A program made the translations under genes and the position numbers. The notes beneath the pieces were generated by a model. That model had not been told where the DNA came from and made no database searches. It saw only the letters and a list, made by a program, of their open reading frames with translations. A DNA stretch of 8,782 nucleotides from Streptomyces sp. NRRL S-118. GTDB lineage: Bacteria; Actinomycetota; Actinomycetes; Streptomycetales; Streptomycetaceae. The first letter of the stretch is position 1, and each line of letters starts with the position of its first letter. Of this stretch, positions 1-5,630 are shown piece by piece. The stretch covers positions 155,754 to 164,535 of the forward strand of contig NZ_KL591012.1 of assembly GCF_000716335.1 (NCBI RefSeq), in the 5' to 3' direction.

Positions 1-144
1 GACGGCGGCGGCGCCGACGTGTTCGCCCACTACTCGAACATCGCCGCTCAGGGCTTCCGCGAGCTGCTCGAAGGCCAGAAGGTCAGCTTCGACATCGCGC
101 AGGGCCAGAAGGGCCCGACGGCCGAGAACATCGTTCCGGCCTGA
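1..144 (+). CDS. Cold-shock protein, CspA family (3' part only)
   Basis: The reading frame is open from the first base and codes for the last 47 residues of a CspA-type cold-shock domain protein, ending in TGA at 142-144. Family members are about 67 residues, so roughly the first 20 (with the KWFN and KGFGFI RNP1 strand) lie outside the window. What remains includes the RNP2-like strand DVFAHYS (residues 6-12 of the fragment) and the typical C-terminal strand [17 protein letters not shown]. These small OB-fold proteins bind single-stranded nucleic acid and keep mRNA unfolded, often at low temperature. A strong hairpin follows at once, so this gene probably forms its own transcription unit, placed just before a DEAD-box helicase with a related role. 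The family assignment is firm. Which of the several paralogues in such genomes it is cannot be told. Confidence 0.93.
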   Translation, partial: DGGGADVFAHYSNIAAQGFRELLEGQKVSFDIAQGQKGPTAENIVPA

Positions 145-162
145 CGCTGACGCGCACTTCGT

Positions 163-200
163 AGCTGGGGCCCGCATCCTTCGGGGTGCGGGCCCCAGCT
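163..200 (+). terminator. Strong hairpin terminator after the cold-shock gene
   Basis: A 17-bp stem (163-179 with 184-200, one G-U pair, otherwise perfect) is capped by the extra-stable C(UUCG)G tetraloop at 180-183. It lies 18 nt after the cold-shock stop codon. There is no U-tract, which is usual in Streptomyces. The stem works on either strand, but only the + strand has a gene ending here. Confidence 0.88.
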
Positions 201-487
201 GCATGCATTTCCCGCAGAGGGTCCGCCTGCAGGACGAAGCGGAGTAATCCGCGGTCCCACCACAGGCGGCTCCGCCTCCAGGATGCAAGCGCATCCCGAG
301 GAACCGCACCGCAGTCGACGCCCGGATCCGCGGTCCCACCGCGTCCCCCGTTTCAGCACCTGCGCCCGCGTCGTTTTCCGCCGGCCAGATCTGCTCGCTT
401 TTACCATCGGTCCATACTTGTAATTCTCCATGCGGCTCATTGCCGCGGAAAATTCCTTGATATGTGCCGCATCGAGGAAGGTTCCGC
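201..487 (+). other. Structured leader/intergenic region before the helicase
   Basis: There is no convincing gene in this stretch. On the + strand it contains a run of small perfect hairpins: 221-235 (4-bp stem), 239-252 (5-bp stem with a GUAA loop of the GNRA class), 264-277 (6-2-6), 281-296 (GGATGC-AAGC-GCATCC) and 329-343 (6-3-6). The 15-nt word ATCCGCGGTCCCACC occurs at 247-261 and again at 326-340. The stretch about 395-465 is AT-rich for this genome and may hold the promoter (for example around TACTTGTAAT at 413-422), but I cannot fix a start site. If transcription starts upstream of 221, this is a structured 5' UTR. If it starts near 425, the hairpins are promoter-distal DNA. Confidence 0.5.
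430..481 (+). promoter_or_regulatory. Possible alternative-pairing element at the helicase ribosome binding site
   Basis: ATGCGGC at 430-436 has two possible partners. It can form a local hairpin with GCCGC at 442-446 (GCGGC-TCATT-GCCGC), or a 7-bp helix with GCCGCAT at 466-472. The second partner ends one base before the Shine-Dalgarno GAGGAAGG at 474-481. The two pairings exclude each other, the geometry expected of a conformational or temperature switch. The pairings are read directly from the sequence. A regulatory role is inference. Confidence 0.35.
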
Positions 488-1981
488 ATGAACCGCACAC
501 GCACCAACGACCGCTCCCCCCGCACCCGTAATGGCAGCGCCGACGCGGGAAAGGGCGGCAGCCGCTTCGGCTCGCCGGCGCCGCGCCGTTCCGGCGGGCC
601 GTCACGCCCCGGCGGTCACGGCCGCCGGCCCGCCGCCGTGCAGGGTGAGTTCGCACTCCCCAGGACCATCACCCCCGCGCTGCCCGCCGTCGAGGACTTC
701 GCCGGTCTCGACATGCCCGAGCAGCTCCTGGCCGAACTCGGCAAGCAGGGTGTGACGGCACCGTTCCCCATCCAGGGCGCGACGCTGCCAAACTCCCTGG
801 CGGGCCGTGACGTCCTGGGCCGCGGGCGCACCGGTTCCGGCAAGACCCTCGCCTTCGGCCTCGCCCTGCTGGCCCGCACCGCCGGACAGCGTGCCGAGCC
901 CCGCCAGCCGCTGGGGCTCATCCTCGTACCGACGCGTGAGCTGGCGCAGCAGGTGACCGACGCGCTCACTCCGTACGCTCGCTCCGTCAGGCTGCGGCTG
1001 GCCACGGTGGTGGGCGGGATGTCGATCGGCAAGCAGGCCGGCGCGCTGCGCGGCGGCGCCGAGGTCGTCGTCGCGACCCCGGGCCGGCTCAAGGACCTCA
1101 TCGACCGCGGTGCCTGCCGGCTGAACCAGGTCAGCATCACGGTGCTCGACGAGGCCGACCAGATGGCTGACATGGGGTTCATGCCGCAGGTCACCGCGCT
1201 GCTCGACCAGGTGCGTCCGGAAGGGCAGCGGATGCTGTTCTCGGCCACCCTGGACCGTAACGTCGACCTGCTGGTGCGCCGCTACCTGACCGACCCCGTC
1301 GTGCATTCGGTCGACCCGTCGGCCGGTGCGGTCACGACGATGGAGCACCACGTCCTGCACGTCCACGGCGCCGACAAGCACGCCGCCACGACCGAGATCG
1401 CCGCCCGCGACGGCCGCGTGATCATGTTCCTGGACACCAAGCACGCCGTCGACCGGCTGACCCAGAACCTGCTCGACAGCGGAGTACGGGCCGCCGCGCT
1501 GCACGGAGGCAAGTCGCAGCCGCAGCGCACCCGCACACTGGCGCAGTTCAAGACGGGGCACGTCAGCGTGCTGGTGGCGACCAATGTCGCGGCGCGCGGC
1601 ATTCACGTCGACAACCTCGACCTCGTCGTCAACGTCGATCCGCCGACCGACCACAAGGACTACCTCCACCGCGGCGGCCGTACCGCCCGCGCCGGCGAGT
1701 CCGGCAGGGTCGTCACTCTCGTCACGCCGCACCAGCGCCGCGGCATGGCCCGCGTCATGTCGGACGCCGGAATCCGGCCCCAGACCACCCAGATCCGCTC
1801 GGGCGACGAGGCCCTGAGCCGGATCACAGGCGCCCAGGCCCCGTCCGGTATCCCGGTGGTCATCACCGCACCGGTGGTCGAACGCCCCCAGCGCGGCGCC
1901 TCCTCCCGAGGTCGGCGCCGCCCCACGTCGGCGACCCGGCGTGCCCCCGCGCGCCGACCCGCCTTCGACGCGGCGGCCTGA
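488..1981 (+). CDS. DEAD-box ATP-dependent RNA helicase
   Basis: A 497-residue superfamily 2 RNA helicase that uses ATP to open short RNA duplexes. All core motifs are present in order: Q motif FPIQ (93-96), Walker A RTGSGKT (114-120), Ia PTRELAQQ (148-155), GG (176-177), Ib TPGR (197-200), Walker B DEAD (221-224), III SAT (252-254), IV MFLDTK (313-318), V ATNVAARGIHVD (364-375) and VI HRGGRTARAG (394-403). The first 60 or so residues and the last 40 are Arg/Gly/Ser/Pro-rich, likely disordered RNA-binding tails. I chose ATG 488 because GAGGAAGG lies 6 nt before it. An in-frame GTG at 464 would add eight residues but has no good ribosome binding site. It follows a cold-shock gene and leads two small genes at about 50-nt spacing. 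This suggests a cold-adaptation or RNA-quality role in an operon. Family certain, biological role inferred. Confidence 0.95.
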   Translation: MNRTRTNDRSPRTRNGSADAGKGGSRFGSPAPRRSGGPSRPGGHGRRPAAVQGEFALPRTITPALPAVEDFAGLDMPEQLLAELGKQGVTAPFPIQGATLPNSLAGRDVLGRGRTGSGKTLAFGLALLARTAGQRAEPRQPLGLILVPTRELAQQVTDALTPYARSVRLRLATVVGGMSIGKQAGALRGGAEVVVATPGRLKDLIDRGACRLNQVSITVLDEADQMADMGFMPQVTALLDQVRPEGQRMLFSATLDRNVDLLVRRYLTDPVVHSVDPSAGAVTTMEHHVLHVHGADKHAATTEIAARDGRVIMFLDTKHAVDRLTQNLLDSGVRAAALHGGKSQPQRTRTLAQFKTGHVSVLVATNVAARGIHVDNLDLVVNVDPPTDHKDYLHRGGRTARAGESGRVVTLVTPHQRRGMARVMSDAGIRPQTTQIRSGDEALSRITGAQAPSGIPVVITAPVVERPQRGASSRGRRRPTSATRRAPARRPAFDAAA

Positions 1982-2030
1982 GGGTGTCTCGCCGATCAGG
2001 AAGCCGACCCATCTCTGCAGGAGGCACCTT

Positions 2031-2429
2031 GTGACGCTGGTTCAGATGCAACCCCACCCGGCAAGCGCCGATCCCTTGCACAGGACGGTGGTCGAGGCCG
2101 TGGACACGGCCGGACCGCAGGTCAGTGACGACATGAGCGTCGAGGTGGCGCTGGCCGTCATGGTCGCGGCCCGCACAGGCCGACTGGTCGTCTGCGACCA
2201 GGACGGCCAGCGCACCGGCCTGGTCACCCGGACCGAACTCGCAGCCGTCCGCGACAGCTCGGCGTACACGGACCGCGTCCGCCTGCGTGACATCCGCGAC
2301 GATCACGGATCGTTCACCTCCCCCGTGACCACGACGGCCGGAGCCGAACCCGCGACGCGCTTCCGTCGGCCCGGCGTCCTGCCGGTCGCCGACGAGCAGG
2401 GCGGCGCCGGCCTCGTCCTCTCCCTCTGA
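2031..2429 (+). CDS. Small degenerate CBS-domain protein
   Basis: A 132-residue protein read from GTG 2031, which has a textbook AGGAGG at 2019-2024, six bases upstream. The frame stays open further upstream (to 1941) but that would overlap the helicase gene and lacks a ribosome binding site. Residues about 31-73 (SDDMSVEVALAVM, RLVVCDQDGQRTGLVTRTEL) follow the beta-alpha-beta-beta-alpha pattern of a CBS motif. Residues about 95-132 (PGVLPVADEQGGAGLVLS) look like the C-terminal half of a second, shortened one. CBS pairs usually bind adenine nucleotides and signal energy state. Here the second unit lacks its first helix, so ligand binding is doubtful. It begins 49 nt after the helicase stop and is probably cotranscribed with it. 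The coding call is firm; the domain call is moderate because the repeats are divergent. Confidence 0.8.
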   Translation: MTLVQMQPHPASADPLHRTVVEAVDTAGPQVSDDMSVEVALAVMVAARTGRLVVCDQDGQRTGLVTRTELAAVRDSSAYTDRVRLRDIRDDHGSFTSPVTTTAGAEPATRFRRPGVLPVADEQGGAGLVLSL

Positions 2430-2480
2430 ACCGTCTCACCTCCGGTCGGACCGTTCGCCCCTTCTTCCTGTGAGGCCCCC

Positions 2481-2792
2481 ATGCGCTGTGTCATCGCCCG
2501 CTTCCCCTTCGAGCTCACCAAGAACGGCGTGCTGGAATCGATGAAGGGCATCAAGCCCGAACCGGTCACCGGCGCATCAGTGGCCATCGGCCGCCGCCAT
2601 TACCCCGTCAAGCAGGTCGGCCAGGTCATCACCCGCCAGGACCGCCGTGACTTCAGCGCCGCCGAAGTCGTCCGGGCCCTGACTCAGCTCGGCTTCACCT
2701 GCCGCACCGTGCCGGCGGCCGCACCCGCGGCGCGCGTCCTCAGCCCGCTCCAGCACGCTTCCGCCATGCTCGGCACCCCCTTGTCCGTCTGA
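2481..2792 (+). CDS. Conserved small hypothetical protein (SCO5918-like family)
   Basis: A 103-residue protein starting at ATG 2481, with GAGG at 2472-2475 just upstream. From memory it resembles a Streptomyces family called 'SCO5918 family', found beside cold-shock and DEAD-helicase genes; I could not verify this. Visible features: a hydrophobic N-terminal strand MRCVIARFPFELT, a basic middle (IGRRHYPVKQVGQVITRQDRRDFS, residues 37-59) that could contact RNA, an amphipathic helix (SAAEVVRALTQLGF, 59-72), and a low-complexity Ala/Pro-rich tail after residue 78. There are no membrane segments, signal peptide or recognised catalytic motif. It is the last gene of the likely helicase operon, 51 nt after the CBS gene and 11 nt before a hairpin. 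Function unknown. Its company suggests an accessory role in RNA metabolism. Confidence 0.82.
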   Translation: MRCVIARFPFELTKNGVLESMKGIKPEPVTGASVAIGRRHYPVKQVGQVITRQDRRDFSAAEVVRALTQLGFTCRTVPAAAPAARVLSPLQHASAMLGTPLSV

Positions 2793-2802
2793 CCGAGGAA
2801 AC

Positions 2803-2840
2803 AGGCGCGGGCCCGCACTGCTTGCAGCGGGTCCGTGCCT
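2803..2840 (+). terminator. Hairpin terminator of the helicase operon
   Basis: A 14-bp stem pairs 2803-2816 with 2827-2840, including two G-U pairs, around a 10-nt loop. It begins 11 nt after the stop of the last operon gene. There is no U-tract. Position and stem strength support a terminator and mark the right end of the conserved block. Confidence 0.7.
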
Positions 2841-2926
2841 CAGCGGTTGTTCAGTGGGCGGTGGCTGACATCGCCCATGGATCGGACGCTGACGTCGGCG
2901 ATCGCGCGCGGCCACATCCCGCCCGT

Positions 2927-2998
2927 CTCCGAGACGCTGCCCTCACCCCTCTCCGAGACGCCGCCCTCGCCCGGCTCCGAGACGCCCGCGAGCACGTC
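2927..2998. repeat. Three 24-nt direct repeats with CTCCGAGACG core
   Basis: CTCCGAGACG starts at 2927, 2951 and 2975, an exact 24-nt period. The 14 nt after each core are partly conserved between copies 1 and 2 (CTGCCCTCACCCCT and CCGCCCTCGCCCGG) and diverge in copy 3. Since 24 is a multiple of three, the repeat would give an 8-residue peptide repeat in any frame, such as SETPPSPG on the + strand or GVSERGEG on the - strand. No surrounding gene is convincing. Confidence 0.75.
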
Positions 2999-3742
2999 CG
3001 GGCACATCGCCTCCCACCGCGGCCCTCCAGCAGCCGGACGCCCGGGTCTGCCCACCGGTCGGACGGAGGGGCGAACACATCGCGCCAGTTCAGGGCGCGG
3101 TGCTGGCGGATCCGGCTCAGCGCCTGCCGGCCCTCGCGTTGCGGTTGCAACGCCGGTTCGGTTGCTTTCCCCTTCACCAGGGCCCCCGGCGTGGTCGCCG
3201 CCTGGACCTGGCTCATCCGGATGCACTGGCCCGATCAGCCGGGCGACGGGGTGCGGGGCGGTGTGCCCGCTCGGGGCGAGGGCGGGGCCGTACGGATTCG
3301 GCCTTTTCCACGGCTTGTTCGTCTCTCTCCGGGCTCTTCGGGATGGCTGCGGAGGCTGGTCGAGTTGGTCCCGGACGTGGATGGTTGTTCGTGCTCGTGC
3401 AGATGCACGGGATTTCCGCAGTTCCGGAGTCCGCCAACGACGCCGCGCGGCCTGAGGATTGGGCGTCCCGGCCATGGTCCGGTGCCGACTGTAATTGTCC
3501 GACCCGCACCAGGCATTCACGGGACGTCCACGAACAGGCTGTCGCACGATGGTTCGGCCGGTGCGATCAGGGGGAACGTACCCCGAGTAACAAGGGGTTC
3601 CGCGCCTTGCATCAACCTGACACATGCGTCATGCGCGCCCCGGCCGTCCGGTGCACCGCAGTACGCTGACGTGGTGGTTGACGGCTTCCGCGCCGGCCGT
3701 GCCCTTCGCGGTCGCGCTCGGAACCCGTACCCCCCGGGCGCC

Positions 3743-3762
3743 CGGCGCCTCCAGTGGCGCCG
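3743..3762. repeat. 7-6-7 inverted repeat before the small gene's promoter
   Basis: CGGCGCC (3743-3749) and GGCGCCG (3756-3762) form a perfect dyad around TCCAGT. It lies 11 bp upstream of the candidate -35 element at 3774. It could be an operator or a hairpin blocking read-through. Nothing here decides between these. Confidence 0.5.
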
Positions 3763-3773
3763 CGGGATCGCTA

Positions 3774-3800
3774 TTGATTCTTTTGAACCACGCGTATAGC
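3774..3800 (+). promoter_or_regulatory. Candidate promoter of the 64-aa gene
   Basis: TTGATT at 3774-3779 and TATAGC at 3795-3800 are separated by 15 bp, in an AT-rich island (3770-3840) that stands out from the surrounding GC-rich DNA. A start near 3807 would leave a leader of about 40 nt. The spacer is short and the -10 is imperfect. TTTTGAACC at 3781-3789 could instead be an ECF-type -35. The promoter is plausible but unproven. Confidence 0.35.
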
Positions 3801-3849
3801 CTGGGCCACTGGTTAATGAATAAACTAAATTCGGCGAAAGGTGGGTGGC

Positions 3850-4044
3850 ATGAACGACGCGGGCGAAGTCAAGGCGGCAGAATTGGGTGACGAAACGCTG
3901 GCCAGGCTTACCGGTGCTCTCGGGCGGCCGCCACTGAGCATGCTGGAAAATGCGAAGGCTTTGTTTCCGTTCGCTTCCTCCGGGAATGGCGACGAAAATG
4001 CCGATCCGGTATCCGTCCCGCAGGCCGATCGGGTGCGCAGCTGA
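3850..4044 (+). CDS. Small hypothetical protein, 64 aa, atypical codons
   Basis: ATG 3850 is preceded by GAAAGG (3836-3841). The in-frame GTG at 3841 would use that same element as coding sequence, so ATG is preferred. The product has 64 residues, no Cys, no signal peptide and no membrane segment. It has an acidic, helix-forming N-terminal half (VKAAELGDETLARLTGALG, residues 7-25), then RPPLSMLENAKALFPFAS (26-43) and a polar tail. The segment ALGRPPLSMLENAKALFPF loosely recalls small actinobacterial proteins encoded beside ECF sigma genes, with a pattern like P-x-P-x-x-V-x-x-A-x-x-A-F; this is from memory and weak. Codon use is unusual for this DNA (GAA, AAT, TTG, TTT, GGT, CTT), which suggests a separate origin or an expression constraint. 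It is convergent to the ECF sigma gene and followed by two hairpins. It could be a sigma partner, a truncated remnant or a peptide precursor. Confidence 0.6.
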   Translation: MNDAGEVKAAELGDETLARLTGALGRPPLSMLENAKALFPFASSGNGDENADPVSVPQADRVRS

Positions 4045-4057
4045 GAGCGGCAGCTTT

Positions 4058-4101
4058 ATTTCCCGGTGGCGCCGGGATATTACCCGGGCGTAGCGTCCGG
4101 G
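4058..4101 (+). terminator. Tandem hairpins after the 64-aa gene
   Basis: Two adjacent stems follow the stop by 13 nt. The first pairs 4058-4066 with 4072-4080 (8 of 9 positions). The second pairs 4083-4090 with 4094-4101 (8 bp, one G-U). Their position right after the gene supports a role in termination or 3'-end stability. Confidence 0.5.
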
Positions 4102-4247
4102 CGTGGTGAGCGGGCGGTCTTCTCGTGGCGTCGCCAAGCATGAGAAACGCCCCCCTTCCGCTTCTGGCTGCGTGCCGCCGGCGGGCCGCTCTTCCGCCCG
4201 TACGCCGAGAGGACGCGCCGCGGCCGCGCTCCGGTTCCGCATATACG

Positions 4248-4313
4248 GAAAGTGCCTTCCCGCCGGGACGGCCGAGCTGTACAAGCCCGTCGTTCCGGCC
4301 GGAAGGCACTTTC
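4248..4313. terminator. Long bidirectional hairpin between convergent genes
   Basis: Arms 4248-4272 and 4289-4313 pair over 25 positions with one C-C mismatch and two G-U pairs (as + strand RNA). The outer 13 bp, GAAAGTGCCTTCC with GGAAGGCACTTTC, are perfect. The loop is 16 nt. It lies 17 nt after the sigma-factor stop (which reads leftward) and about 200 nt after the 64-aa gene. It is best read as the sigma gene's terminator, able to stop transcripts from both sides. From 4102 to 4247 I see nothing else of note. Confidence 0.8.
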
Positions 4314-4330
4314 ATGGCGCCGCGCAGGAG

Positions 4331-4963
4331 TCAGCGGTGCTGTTCCAGGGCGAAGGTCCGCAGACCGGAGCGCGTGATCGCGTTGAGCAGCTCCACGGCC
4401 TGCTCCGAACGCTCCGTCTCACGCTGCAGGAGCTTCGCCAGATGGGCCAGGCAGCGCGACCGCACGGGCCCGAGTGAACCCCGCGGCATGCCCAGGGTCG
4501 CGCTGATCTCGTCGTAGGACATCGGCGGGTCGGTGACCAGAAGGCCCAGCAGTGCCTGGCACTTCGGTGAGAGGGCGCAGTACGCGAGCAGCACCTCGTT
4601 GTCGCGTTCCTTCGCCAGCGCCGCTTCCTCGGGGTGGTTCTCCGAGGGCTCCGAGCGGTCGAAGACCGGCGAGTCCCCGACCGGGACGCTGCGGCCGGAC
4701 TTCTCGATGTGCTTCAGGCTCTCCCGGCGGGCGGACACCGCGATCCACTGGGAGAGCTTCTCGGGATCGCGCAGCTTGTTCAGGTGCTGGATGACGCGCA
4801 TCCACGTCGTCTGGCTGACGTCCTCGCAGTCGGCCGTGCTCAGCCGGTGCCCCCGGGCGATCGCCCAGATCAGGGGCGTGTACCGCTCCACGATGCGGTT
4901 CCAGCCCTCCTGGTTTCCTGCTATGCAATCGTCTACTAGCTCGTTCAGGGTAGGCGTGCGCAT
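4331..4963 (-). CDS. ECF-type (group 4) RNA polymerase sigma factor
   Basis: A 210-residue sigma-70 family protein with only regions 2 and 4, so an extracytoplasmic-function sigma that would direct RNA polymerase to a special promoter set. Region 2 spans about 16-88 (WNRIVERYTPLIWAIARGH; CEDVSQTTWMRVIQHL). Region 4 spans about 122-181, with a helix-turn-helix in SYDEISATLGMPRGSLGPVRSRCL (149-172). A charged linker (about 89-121) joins them, and some 29 residues follow region 4. ATG 4963 is preceded by GGGGGA. Early codons are rare for this genome (CTA, GTA, ATA, GCA), which may affect initiation. No anti-sigma gene or receptor lies next to it in the window. This sequence type (IARGHRLS-DCEDVSQTTW) is common in actinomycetes in several copies. 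It sits between the 64-aa gene and the exporter gene, so control of the cluster is possible but unproven. Confidence 0.92.
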   Translation of the reverse strand: MRTPTLNELVDDCIAGNQEGWNRIVERYTPLIWAIARGHRLSTADCEDVSQTTWMRVIQHLNKLRDPEKLSQWIAVSARRESLKHIEKSGRSVPVGDSPVFDRSEPSENHPEEAALAKERDNEVLLAYCALSPKCQALLGLLVTDPPMSYDEISATLGMPRGSLGPVRSRCLAHLAKLLQRETERSEQAVELLNAITRSGLRTFALEQHR

Positions 4964-5205
4964 ATATCCCCCGGTTTTGTCTGCTTCCCCAATTACCGCA
5001 GGCCGACAATAGTGATGAGCCGCAGTAATGAGCCATGCTACCCCGGAGTGTTTTCCCTCCCGTTACTCGGAAGGCCCCCTGGGTTGGCTTTCGAAAGAAC
5101 TTAGACGTATAGCGTGCTACACCGTCTCATCAGTGACTGTTACAGAGACTCGTGAGGCCAATGTAAGTCGACTGGAATGTGACTGTCCCTCCCCCCTGCC
5201 CGTTT

Positions 5206-5236
5206 ACTATACGGGGCCGCCGGAGCGGCGTGTCAA
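5206..5236 (-). promoter_or_regulatory. Candidate promoter toward the sigma gene, 19-bp spacer with dyad
   Basis: On the - strand TTGACA (5236-5231) is followed 19 bp later by TATAGT (5211-5206); both hexamers are close to consensus. The spacer contains a perfect dyad, GCCGC-TCCG-GCGGC (5216-5229). A dyad inside a 19-bp spacer is the layout of promoters controlled by MerR-type activators, which untwist the over-long spacer. A start near 5199 gives a leader of about 235 nt before the sigma ATG. No MerR gene is in the window. Confidence 0.45.
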
Positions 5237-5533
5237 TCGACAACCTTGTAACCGGGCGCTTGAATTTACGCTGGGGAGCGCCCAGTTGATGGCTTGGTCC
5301 AGTCCATCCGGGAGCGTGCAGTTCCTCCCGTAGCGGGGCGGGATGACGCCGTCCCCGGCGGGGGGTACGGGCGGACGAGCGGTGCGCGGCCGGACCTCCG
5401 CACCGCGGCGCGGTGGCCGAACGCCCGCCGGCCTGCTGTGTTGTGCGGAGCACGGGTGGGCCGCGACGGCGGAAGTCCGCTCCGGCGCCGACACCGACCG
5501 GTGGCAGGAACGCTCCCGGTCCGCCCATCCACC

Positions 5534-5573
5534 CGTTGTTCGTTGACAACGTCGGGGCGGCGTCGGGTTGTAT
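5534..5573 (+). promoter_or_regulatory. Candidate exporter promoter with palindrome and heptamer repeats
   Basis: TTGACA (5543-5548), a 19-bp spacer and TTGTAT (5568-5573) point toward the MFS gene. The -35 is embedded in the palindrome CGTTG-A-CAACG (5541-5551), part of a wider CGTTGT-N6-ACAACG dyad (5534-5551), a good operator candidate for a MarR- or TetR-like repressor. The spacer has two CGTCGGG heptamers starting at 5550 and 5561. The 11-bp period is the spacing used by SARP activators, although the heptamer is not the usual TCGAG type. The leader would be about 185 nt. Confidence 0.45.
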
Positions 5574-5614
5574 ACGGCGCTCCGCGGTGCCCGGTCGGCG
5601 GCCGCCTCGCCGTG

Positions 5615-5630
5615 TGTGACCTCGGTCACA
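5615..5630. promoter_or_regulatory. CRP-like palindrome TGTGA-N6-TCACA
   Basis: TGTGACC-TC-GGTCACA is a perfect 7-2-7 inverted repeat and exactly fits TGTGA-N6-TCACA, the site type bound by the CRP/FNR family (CRP, GlxR, and Streptomyces Crp with GTG-N6-CAC). It lies 135 bp upstream of the exporter start and downstream of the candidate -10 at 5568-5573. If that promoter is right, binding would repress; if transcription starts further right, it could activate. Confidence 0.55.

Larger units (their letters stand above)
2841..3773 (+). other. Gene-free stretch at the presumed cluster edge
   Basis: About 930 bp in which I see no convincing gene on either strand. Long open frames exist in several phases, but they overlap one another. 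None has a good ribosome binding site with a recognisable protein, as expected of GC-rich DNA that lacks TAA and TAG by chance. It contains a three-fold 24-nt repeat (listed separately). A weak dyad, TCGCAC at 3542-3547 with GTGCGA at 3561-3566, is also present. It may be decayed DNA left where the biosynthetic cluster joined the chromosome. That reading is inference. Confidence 0.5.

Noticed and set aside
464..487. Upstream GTG start for the helicase
   Set aside because: It would place the strong Shine-Dalgarno GAGGAAGG inside the coding region; ATG 488 has ideal spacing to it.
602..1732. Long open frame antisense to the helicase gene
   Set aside because: It mirrors the GC-rich helicase coding sequence, has no recognisable domain, and the opposite strand carries every helicase motif.
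2840..3625. 261-codon - strand frame with GVSERGEG-type repeats
   Set aside because: The peptide repeats come from the 24-nt DNA repeat, the rest is low-complexity Pro/Gly/Arg, and no convincing start or family was found.
3100..3669. 189-codon + strand frame in the gene-free stretch
   Set aside because: No ribosome binding site of note, no recognisable domain, and overlapping frames of similar length in other phases. Kept only as possible decayed DNA.
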